The position numbers and the translations under genes are program-made. This document shows positions 55,276 through 64,000 of a stretch of DNA of 64,000 nucleotides, one piece after another; position 1 is the stretch's first letter, and each line of letters begins with the position of its first letter. Source of the DNA: Centrapalus pauciflorus (Eukaryota > Streptophyta > Magnoliopsida > Asterales > Asteraceae); contig JAANYP010007127.1 in the NCBI GenBank assembly GCA_020465985.1, positions 186,001 to 250,000 of the forward strand. Direction: 5' to 3'. The notes below the pieces were generated by a model. The model was not told the origin of the DNA, made no database searches, and saw only the letters and a program-made list of their open reading frames with translations.

Positions 55276-58200
55276 GAGTTAACTACAAGTCTAAACAACA
55301 AATGGTTCGTCGACAGTGGTTGCTCTCGTCACATGACCAGGGAAAGGAGTCTACTCACAGATTTCAAGGGAAGGAACAACGGATTTGTATCATTTTGTGG
55401 GAACAAGGGAGGAAATATCACTGGAACAGGAGTGGTCACTAATGGGACAATCACACTTAATCAAGTTTATCATGTTGATAAACTTGATCACAATCTCATT
55501 AGTGTATCTCAGATTTGTGATAAGAAGATTCATATATTTTTACTGAAACTAAAACGTTAGTGCTGAAGCCGGGATTCAAAATACCTGAAGAGTGGATCAG
55601 GATGAGAGCCCTAAGGAAGAATTATCTGTACATGATGGACATGAATGTATCAGACTCATCGATGGGAACAATTTGTCTACTATGTAAAGCTTTAGAACCC
55701 AAATCTATAATTTGGCATAAACACATGGCACACTTGCACCTAAGGAAAATGAACTACATTACGAAAAATGGTCTGGTGCAAGGTGTTCCACTGAAGAGTT
55801 TTCAGTTCAATGACAAGTGTGTCCTGTGCAAGAAGGAAAACCAACATAAGAACTCACACAAGTTAAAGACCCAAAACTCGATAGCTTTCACCTTCGATTT
55901 GCTGCATATGGATCTCTTCCGTCCAAACAACAAAAGGAGAATAGGTGGTAGTTGGTTTTGTTTGGATATTACTGATGATTACTCACGTTTCTCTTGGTTT
56001 TCTTTTTAAGTGCAAAGGATGAAACAGCAGGCATGCTGATTAGGTTCTTAGATCAAGTTGAGAACTCTTAGGGGACAAGGGTAAAACGTATCAGGAGTGA
56101 TAACGGAACAAAATTTAAGATTGCAGTAATTGGTGTATATTGCCTAACTAAAGGCATAGTGCATCAATTTAGTGCACCTTATGAGCCACAACAAAATGGG
56201 GTGGCAGAACGCAAGAAGAGGACTTTGATTGAGGCAGCAAGGAAAATGCTCTCGGATTCAAAGCTTCCTAGCATGTTTTGGGGGGAGGCAGTGAATACCG
56301 CGTGTCATGTTTTAAACCAGGTCCTTACTGTCAAATCACTGAACAAAACCTGTTATGAAGTTCTGAATAAAAGACCACAAAATTAAACTGGCTTTGAACT
56401 GTTTGTGGTACCGTGTATGTTATTGAAAACAGAACATCAACCTAAGTTTGGTGAAAAGGCTGATGAAGGATACTTCCTAGGTTATGTTTCTAATTCACCA
56501 AACAAGAGGGTTTTTAACAAAACAAATGGTACGGTTGAAATTGTGTTTATCATTGACGTATCAAGTTATTCACATGAACACCAAACTGGTCCTGAATGGT
56601 TATTTGATTATGACTCTGAGTTTGAATCATTTAACATTCCATTTAGTGGAAATGCAGGTACTGTGGAAAATGATTTCTCATCATTGAATACCAACGACGA
56701 GAATAGAGGTTTTCCAAGATCAAGCATTCCATCAACATCTGAGACTACAACGACAGAAGATGAGTCTCCAGCAGAGAATGAACCTGAAATACCTACGAAT
56801 GAGAATCAAGCAAGTGACTCCACCTCCGAAGACAGTGATCATGAGGAAGATGTTACTCCGTCAGAAGTCATAACCCTAGTAGGTGAAATAGGATCGAAAT
56901 TGGGAGATAATCTTCAGGTTGATGAGATTGAGACATCGAGGATAAACAAGGATCATCCTTTTTACACATGTTTATACTCGTGCTTCATCTCACAAGTAGA
57001 GCCAAAGAATGTGCAAATGGCACTGAAAGATGATTCTTGGGTTGAAGCCATGCAAGAGGAACTGTCACAGTTCAGAAAGCTTGAAGTGTGGGAGTTAGTC
57101 TCGTTGCCTCGAAGAGAAGTTGCTATAGGGACCAAATGGGTATTAAGTGTAAACGAGATGATCGGGGCATAGTTAGTCGTAACAAGGCAAGACTTGTGGT
57201 AAAAGGGTTCAACCAGGAAGAGGGAATAGATTATAACGAAGTGTTTGCACCAGTGGAAAGACTTGAGGCGATTTGATTGTTTCTGGCTTTCGCGTCCTTC
57301 AAAGGGTTTAGTGTATATCAACTCGATGTCAAGAGTGCATTCTTGTACGGAAAGGTAAAGGAATTGGTGTATGTCGAGCAACCGCCAGGGTTTACTGATC
57401 CCAAGCATCCTGACAGAGTATATCGACTTGATAAGGCTCTGTATGGACTCAATCAGGCACCTAGGGCTTGGTATGAGACACTGTGAACTCATCTCTTAGA
57501 CAACAGGTTTGAGAGAGGGAGAATTGATAGTACACTATTCGTGAAAAGGAAAGGTGAAGATTTTATTCTCGTACAAGTGTACGTGGACGACATCACCTTT
57601 AGGTCGTCAAACGAGCAGATGTGCAAGGATTTTGAAAAGGTTATGAAGTTAAAGTTACAGATGAGTGCTATGGGAGAGTTGAACTTCTTTCTCGGTTTTC
57701 AAGTTGAACAAAGGAAAGAAGGAATGTTTATTCATCAGACGAAGTATGTCTACGACATTTTGGAGCGCTTCGGGATGGAAGGAACAAAGCTGGCCACACA
57801 CTTCAGTATTCCGCGCACTTCAGTATTCTGATGTGGATCCGAATTTATATCGCGCCATGATCGGGTCACTTATGTATTTAACTACTTCTAGACCTGACAT
57901 AATGTTTGTTTTGTGTATTTGTGCAGGGTTTCAAGCTAATCCGAAAGAAATGCATATGAAAGCCATGAAGTGGATCCTGAGATACCTGAGGTCGAAATCG
58001 AAGTTGGGACTTTGATGTCATGCTGATGGAGATCTGGAATTGGAGGCTTGCACGGATTTAGACTGTGGAGGATGTAGCTTAAACCGGAAATCAACGAGTG
58101 AAGGTTGTCAGTTCCTTGGAGGGAGGCTTGTATCATGGCAATGAAAGAAACAAACTTCGGTCGCCGTATCAATGTGCCAGGCCGAGTATGTAGCATCGGG

Positions 58201-58507
58201 TAGTTGCTGTTCACAGGTTCTGTGGATTCAACAACAATTGTGGGATTACAGTTTGACTTATACTCATACTCCAATTACGATAGACAATCAATCAACTATT
58301 GCTATAACAAATAATCCAGTTAAACACAGTAAAACTAAGCACATAGACATAAGAAATCATTTCATAGGTTATTGTGCTGAAAAGAACTTGATAAAACTGG
58401 TAAAAGTTGCAACGGAAGACAATAACGCTGATCTATTCACACAAGCATTTGATAAGTCACGCTTTGAATTATTAGTGCAACTAAATGACATGCGTAATCC
58501 AGAGTAA
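55276..58507 (+). pseudogene. pol: E5 pol (PR-INT-RT-RNase H), broken
   Basis: Protease WFVDSGCSRHMT at about 55303. Zinc region KHMAHLH..CVLC (about 55720-55830). Integrase core split at about 56009 and 56070. Linker region with a deletion near 56960. RT with VYQLDVKSAFLYG (about 57310) and YVDDI (about 57580). RNase H is damaged near 57830, 58015 and 58150, and ends MRNPE at 58507. At least eight frame breaks. Confidence 0.9.
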
Positions 58508-60348
58508 CTTGACCTTAGTAAACTTATTTTCTTTCTTTTAGTAATAAGTCATTAGTTTAGTTTATTAGTTTATTTTCTAAGAAAGACGTTAGGTACACAT
58601 TCTTGATTGATGTGTTGGTAGGCATAATACATGAAGGAAATCCTAACACCTAATAAAATAATTAAGAAAATATCATATGTGTAACTAACCTAGATATATG
58701 ACCAAAAAGGTTTTAATTTCTATGTTAGAGACATACAGACAATGATTATGAATGAGGTATGCAAATTTATCTGGGGGATGTATAGTAACATCAAAATAAG
58801 TAAAAAAAAAAAAAAGAAAGCAAAGGTTTTTAAAAGTAACAGATTTCAAAACAACTCGCTTTGTTGTACGTGAGTACAGACCTATCACCGCTATTTTGAC
58901 TTAAACTAGCAAGATAAGTCGCTTTGTTGTACATGAGTACAGAACGCTGTCTTGCTAACATAAGAGGAACTCTAAGACAAACTAAAATACTTTGTTGTAT
59001 GTAAATACAGAACTGCGTCCGCCGTTTGCCTTTTAAAGTTAATTTGCAAATACCAAAAAGTCATAATCATTGTGTGTTTGCCTTGATGATAGAAGTATAT
59101 CTAAGCATGTGACACGTAAGGAAGTTTCTTGATAAATAAAAAGGCCAAAGAAAATTCCAAAGTGTTGAATGTTTAATAGGAAAAACATACCAACAATCAT
59201 CTTGAAGTGTATGTCACGACAAACAATCAAAGGAATAAAAAATTCCTAAGTGTGAAAGTGAAATACTGAAAGTGCATTTTACACCGCTATCTGATTGAAC
59301 CTTCTTGGACTATCTTGTAAAAATATTCAGTTAGTATATTTTTATTCTAAGTTTACTTAAATTTTTATTTTATTTTTTTTTAATTTATCTTACTTATTTT
59401 TATTTTATTTTAGTTTAGATTATTTTAATTTTAATTAGGAACAAGGTCAAAGTTACAAGGATGCATTTTTAGTTGAATAAACAAAATTGCGTGACAATAT
59501 ATTGCTTAGTGTGAATGTCTCGCAACGTTGGAAAAATTCCGTCAAGCGAAAAAGTTGAAAAAGTTGGATTTTATTCAAAAATTTTAAAAATTTTCAATTA
59601 ATTTCGAACATCAATTAAGTTCGAAGTCACCTTCGAACTTACTGTAAGTTTGAACTTAATATAAATTCGAAAGGTTTTGGATATAAATAGGTCAACAATG
59701 CTTCATTCAATGCATCTACCTTCGAACTTATACTCTCGAACTTACCAACAAACTTATCGATTTTCGAATCCGTTGACTCTATCTCGAAGTTTTTCACTAT
59801 TCCTCAAACCTACCAACACACTTAGGTGTTTTGAACCAACAATCACTCTGTAAGTGTTTGATTAGGACCTTTTTATTGGATAAAATCGGCCAATTTTGAG
59901 TTTTTGTATCATTTAGAACTAGGTGGTTTAAATCACAAGTTTTAGCGTCAAAAACTTAACATTTATGATTAATAATCTTGATTAGAACCTAATAGGAATA
60001 GATTTTATAGTTAATTAAGACTAAAAGGGTTAAAATCGTGGTTTTGAAGTTTAAAATGACCGTCTTCGAACTTGTTCAACAGGCTTCGAACTTGTTCTTC
60101 AGATTCCAACTTGTCAGGACTTCGAACTTGTAAAAATATCTATAAGTTCGAAATCAGACATGTTCGAATAGGATTCTCGAACTTAAGTAAGTTCGAAGGT
60201 CAAAAGACTTTTCGAACTTAAGTAAGCTCGAATGACTCATATTCTCGAACTTAAGTCAGTTCGAAGGTGTTCAAATTCGAACTTAATCAAGTTCGAATTT
60301 AAACAAGTTCGAATAACTTAAATTTTTCAAAATTAATTTCTAACAATT
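58508..60348 (+). other. E5 pol-ORF2 spacer
   Basis: About 1.8 kb, non-coding. Stem-loop module at 58773-59038, TTTTATTTT tract at about 59345-59420, and a dense TTCGAACTTG cluster at 60061-60320 where I count 14 TCGAA cores. Confidence 0.75.
58773..59038 (+). promoter_or_regulatory. E5 spacer stem-loop module
   Basis: GGGGG with GATGTAT, but the ATACATC partner is lost and a poly-A run is present instead. Hairpins with TGTAC-GTGA-GTACA and TGTAC-ATGA-GTACA follow, the second with arms CTAGCAAGA / TCTTGCTAAC. The third hairpin is partly decayed. Confidence 0.55.
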
Positions 60349-60372
60349 TTTATGTGTATGAATTGTGTACAG
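60349..60372 (+). promoter_or_regulatory. E5 candidate 3' splice site before ORF2
   Basis: TCTAAC, then a T-rich stretch ending TTGTGTACAG, then AT and ATG at 60375. Confidence 0.55.
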
Positions 60373-60374
60373 AT

Positions 60375-61731
60375 ATGGGAGATCAAGCTTTCTTTAAAAA
60401 GCATAATATGACTATGGCAGTTGACCTTCAACTGCCAGAAGCCTAACCATACAGGCAAATGATTGAATTCCTGTGACAATCTAGGGTGGCCGATGCTCTT
60501 ACGCACAACCAGTAGATCATCATGGCATACGTTCGCCAATTCTGGCAATCGCTGCAAGTGGATTGTATTGCTATACCTACTCTTCTACGAGCGAGGGTCG
60601 TGGGACGTCCAATTGCATTGTCGGCAGATCGTCTTCGAGCGATTCTGCAACTAGGGACGATTGAGCAAGAGGCTGGTCCAATAGACTTCCCAGCTCCCAT
60701 AAGGCAGGCGGCTTTCTTAAGAATGGGCTATGCTCAAGATATTACCAAGGCCTCTTATGTTAAGAGTGGTCTTATTGGCCAGTGGCGTCATCTAGTGCAT
60801 ATAATCATGGTCTGCTTTGCACCAAAGAAGGCAGGATATGACACAATGGTGTCTAAGCTACAATTGACATTGATTTCCTTGGTATACAACAAGCCTTACA
60901 GCTTTTCGGAGATGTTCTTCGGGGAGTTCGTGCACCAAATCTCAGCCCCAACTCGTAAAAGATTTTTAATGTATCCAAGATTCATCATGATGATCATGAG
61001 GCACTTTCTGCCAGACTTACTGGCTTTTCTAGAACAAACATCGGTAGCTGTCATTGATAAAAGAATATTTGCTGACTGCCAATCCCATAACACTACAAGG
61101 GCAGAGCAAGTATGGCCCCAAGTGGCTCCGCTTTTTGGAGCAGTCATAGATCCTGAAATTTTCACTCTAGAGGGAGATGATTGGATTATCGATGCTCCTC
61201 AGCGACAACCTACACCGCAACAAGCACTATCTGAGTGAGCTCCAGTTGCTAGGGTAACTCCACGTTCAAGATCAACAATAGAGGCAGCTGGACCGTCGAC
61301 ATCGGGACTCCAGACTGACCAGAGGGCGCATACTATACAAGAGATTTCTAGCAAGGCGCAGCGGCACATGAAAATATAACGGAGCAGCTAGTTAATGATA
61401 TTTTGGAGCAGCTGACTGATATGGATGATATTTTCAAAGAAATTAATGATTATCAGTCTCCAGTTGCTGCGGCTGTAGGCACAGTGTTGATAATGAGATA
61501 GCCGAGTCAGTTTTGGAAGATCAAGATGTAAGGGTAATTTTGAATGTATATGATCCTTTGCATCTCGTCAATCTTTCCAAGAGTGACCTGAGGAAACTTC
61601 AAGATCAACCAATTTTCTATCATGAAGGCTGGAGATTTGAAGGAAGGAAGTTTCAGAAGATTGTCAAGGTTTGTGTAAAGCAAGGTCTTTTTGCAGGTAG
61701 TATTTTGAATAAGCCTAGTTCTATAGATTAG
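60375..61731 (+). pseudogene. E5 ORF2, internally deleted
   Basis: The N-terminal domain starts at 60375 with stops near 60445 and 60475, then is open from about 60522 to 61238 (VRQFWQSLQVDC, MGYAQDITKASY). Only short remnants of the linker remain. Sequence then jumps to the C-terminal end (VILNVYDPLHLVNLSKSDL, HEGWRFEGRKFQK), with stop at 61731. About 1.36 kb against 3.05 kb in E4, so roughly 1.7 kb covering the basic patch, coiled coil and second acidic region is missing. Confidence 0.82.
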
Positions 61732-61757
61732 TGAATGTCTTTATACAAGCTATCGTC

Positions 61758-61766
61758 AAGGAGGAG
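61758..61766 (+). promoter_or_regulatory. E5 polypurine tract
   Basis: AAGGAGGAG two bases before the 3' LTR; all purine. Confidence 0.8.
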
Positions 61767-61768
61767 TT

Positions 61769-62293
61769 TGTTGGTACACCCTATGTGATGATAGCAGTCT
61801 AGGTATGTAATAGACAGTATGTTGTAATAGATCAGTTTTTGCAAATACAAGTTATATATGATATATGTTTGATCATGATTGTGTATGATGTTTACATTTG
61901 CATGATAAGTTCAAAGATAAGTTCTTGAATAAGTTCTAGAATAAGTCAAAGGCTAGGATTCGAAGGTCATTGGAAAAGTTTATGGGCTTGGGCCTAAACG
62001 AACTTGATAAGTTAAGTTCGAACTTAACTCATATAATTATGTGTTAATCAGTCTTAATTAGTGAATTTGGGATAAATTGGTAATCAGAGCTTGTATTTGT
62101 TCACGTGCGACCTAGAGTGATTTCAGAGAGTCTTCCGGAGAAATACATGTGTCGGGTCGTTCGTCGTATCGGCTATCATAGTGTTCGTCTTCAGTTTTCG
62201 TGTGTGATCGATCCGTTAAACCCCTAACGAGGATTTCGCACTCGTTGGATGGTGTCGCGTCAAGATCAGATCCGTGCTAGAGGTGACCTTACA
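61769..62293 (+). repeat. E5 3' LTR
   Basis: 525 bp from TGTTGGTACACC to ACCTTACA, shorter than the others. Carries AAGTTCGAACTTAA-type motifs near 62015 and CATATAATTATG near 62030. Confidence 0.88.
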
Positions 62294-62294
62294 G

Positions 62295-62399
62295 TTGGTA
62301 AAAGTTCCAACGGAAGACAACTATGCGGATTTGTTCACAAAAGCATTTGATAGATCACGCTTTGAGTTATTAGTCCAACTAAACGGGATGCGAAATTAG
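62295..62399 (+). pseudogene. pol: E6 pol, last 34 codons
   Basis: Reads LVKVPTEDNYADLFTKAFD and on to GMRN, homologous to the RNase H tail of the other copies. TAG at 62397-62399 replaces the last two codons (Pro-Glu), consistent with decay near the end. The upstream part of the gene lies beyond the nested elements, outside the window. Confidence 0.88.
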
Positions 62400-64000
62400 A
62401 GTAATTTGACCTCATTAGATAGATTTTCTTTAATTTTTAACTTTTATTTTGTCATTCTAGTTATTTTTCTTAAAAATAAAAATAAAAAATAAAAAATAAT
62501 AATAAAAACATGGAGAGTGGTTTTAGAGTTCAAGGTTCAACATGACGAGATTTAAGCAAATGCTAAGAAACTCTAAGTGTTAAACTTTAACACATAATGC
62601 ACTATAAACTTTAGTGATGTACATATTCATGTTCTGATGTGTTGCTAGGCATAAAACGTAACAATTTTCCTAAAAGCCTAAAAATAAATCCCGAACTTCT
62701 GTGTTGCTAACTTAGACGTATGATCGATAGATCTTAATTTCTGTGTTAGAGGCACACATAAAATTTAATTATGAATGAGGTATGTAAATCAGTTTGGGGG
62801 ATGTATCTCTTCCTCAAAATACATCTTAGACAAAGAGCTTCAAAGTCAAGACAAGTCGCTTTGTTGTACGTAAGTACAAACCTGTCACCGCTGTTCGACT
62901 TAATATAGCAAGATACGTCGCTTTGTTGTACGTAAGTACAGACCTGTCACCGTTATCTTGGCTAAATAAAAGAGGTATGCTCTACCCTAAGACAAACTAA
63001 GACATTCTGTTGTACCTGAGTACAAACTTGTGTCCGACGTTTGCCTTTTAAAGATGATTTGCAAATACAAAAAAGTCATAATGATTTTTTGTTTGTCTTG
63101 ATCACAAAAGTATGACTAAGTATTAGACACGTAAGGTAACTTCTTGATACATAAAAAGGCCAAAGGAAAGTTCTAGTGTTGCGTGTTTAAGTGGACAACT
63201 ATACCGATAACCGACATGGTGTGTATCTTACAACAAACAATTAAAGGATGTTAAGAAATTCAAAAGTGTGAAAGTACAACACCAGAAGTGCATTGGCAAA
63301 ACTATCTGATTGAACCTTCTATGACTCTCTCGCAAAAATATTTTGTGTTATTTTGTCTTTAATTTCATTTCTTGTAATTTAATTTTATATTTAATCTTTT
63401 TTTAATTTTTTTTATTTTATCTTTTTTCAGTTTATTTTACTTTATTTTAGGTTATTAAGAAAATTTTAAGTAGGTAGGATCGATGTCATATACTAGGATG
63501 TATTTCAGTTGGCAAAACAACAGATGCGTGATAATCCGTTGCTCAAAGTAGAGATCCGCGATAAGTTGAAAAAGTTGAAAATTTTTCTAACTTTTTAATG
63601 TTTCACAATTAAGTTTGTAACTTATAAGTCCGTACGAGCTTATGGCAAATAAGTTCGTACGAATTTATAAGCAGCTAAGTTCGTAGACTGTATGGGCGGG
63701 GCCTATAAATAGTACCAATGCATTAAATTCGTTCAACAACCACACAAGAACTTCTTCCTCATGAACTTACATGGCGATTACGAACTTAGTGTGCGACTAC
63801 TAAGTTAACGGCATTTAAAGTTTTTTGGCTGTTTAATGAAGATAACCACTGACTCTCAAACTTAACACTATTGCTTTTGGTTTACCTTCTAAAACATCAA
63901 AGAAAGCAAGTAAGGAGAGTTTAATTGGATTTTTATCGTTTTATTTTGGGTTTTCATATCCGAAAAATAAAGGGTTAAAAACTCTAGGCTTTAGGTTATA
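62400..64000 (+). other. E6 pol-ORF2 spacer
   Basis: Non-coding. Stem-loop module at 62796-63051, T-rich tract at about 63355-63450, then AAGTTCGTACGAA-type motifs at about 63620-63690 in place of the TTCGAA seen elsewhere. Nothing else recognised. Confidence 0.72.
62796..63051 (+). promoter_or_regulatory. E6 spacer stem-loop module
   Basis: GGGGG, GATGTAT (62800) / ATACATC (62819), then AAGTC / GACTT around TGTAC-GTAA-GTACA, TAGC-AAGAT / ATCTT-GGCTA around TGTAC-GTAA-GTACA, and a third hairpin with TGTAC-CTGA-GTACA inside GACA / TGTC arms. Confidence 0.65.

Larger units (their letters stand above)
54854..62293 (+). mobile_element. E5: Ty1/copia (SIRE-like) element, 3' part
   Basis: Begins abruptly inside gag at the end of the E3 LTR; its 5' LTR and first two thirds of gag are not in the window. 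Contains a gag end, heavily broken pol, spacer, ORF2 shortened by a large internal deletion, polypurine tract and 3' LTR. It ends at 62293 against RNase H coding sequence of E6, into which it inserted. Confidence 0.87.
62294..64000 (+). mobile_element. E6: Ty1/copia (SIRE-like) element, internal part
   Basis: Starts inside RNase H coding sequence at the E5 border and continues into a pol-ORF2 spacer, which runs to the window end. Spacer length in the other copies (about 1.8-2.2 kb) predicts ORF2 just beyond 64000. Confidence 0.82.

Noticed and set aside
60061..60320. CRISPR-like repeat array
   Set aside because: The repeated unit is only about 10-14 bp, spacing is irregular and the sequence is plant retrotransposon DNA.

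Overview
The window is plant nuclear DNA made entirely of nested LTR retrotransposons. I see no host gene, tRNA, rRNA or CRISPR array. Five large pieces and one terminal piece belong to one Ty1/copia family whose gag and pol proteins look like the SIRE/Maximus lineage. A Ty3/gypsy fragment lies among them. The gypsy gag/protease and the copia ORF2 protein both remind me of retrotransposon proteins abundant in Asteraceae (Tanacetum-like), so a composite is my best guess for the host. That is recollection, not a search result.

Layout, with E1-E6 for the copia copies and G for the gypsy copy. E1 (minus, 53-13032) is complete but decayed and sits in the 5' leader of E2 (plus, 1-52 and 13033-24921). 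E2 sits in the pol gene of G (minus, 24922-28841). E3 (plus, 28842-40277 and 53871-54853) has lost its 5' LTR or has it outside the window, and its ORF2 is split by E4. E4 (minus, 40278-53870) is complete and very young: its LTRs differ by one inserted base and it is flanked by the 5-bp duplication GCCAC. E3 is inserted in the gag of E5 (plus, 54854-62293), and E5 is inserted in the RNase H end of E6 (plus, 62294-64000).

Element architecture (best seen in E4, 13.6 kb): 5' LTR about 0.6 kb, primer site for initiator tRNA-Met, AT-rich leader, large gag (UBN2-type core, two CCHC knuckles), a TAA stop that is conserved and in frame with pol, then protease, integrase, reverse transcriptase and RNase H, a spacer of about 2 kb, a second large ORF (ORF2, about 1000 codons), polypurine tract and 3' LTR. 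ORF2 stands where an env-like gene would be. I see no signal peptide or membrane anchor; it has a conserved N-terminal domain, Gln-rich and acidic linkers, a basic nuclear-signal-like patch, a coiled coil and a conserved C-terminal domain.

The most interesting signals are non-coding. (1) The pol-ORF2 spacer of all six copies holds a module of about 270 nt with a G-tract and up to four stem-loops, including a paired arm change between copies. (2) ORF2 always starts 2 nt after a branch-point/T-rich/CAG splice acceptor. (3) The gag stop lies inside another splice-acceptor-like sequence, and a candidate phase-0 intron of exactly 1344 nt in E3 and E4 would remove the stop and fuse gag to pol. (4) LTRs, leaders and spacers are packed with palindromes centred on TTCGAA whose arms differ from copy to copy. 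Together they suggest a family that makes pol and ORF2 by splicing, and perhaps an ORF2 protein that recognises its own element. These functions are inference.
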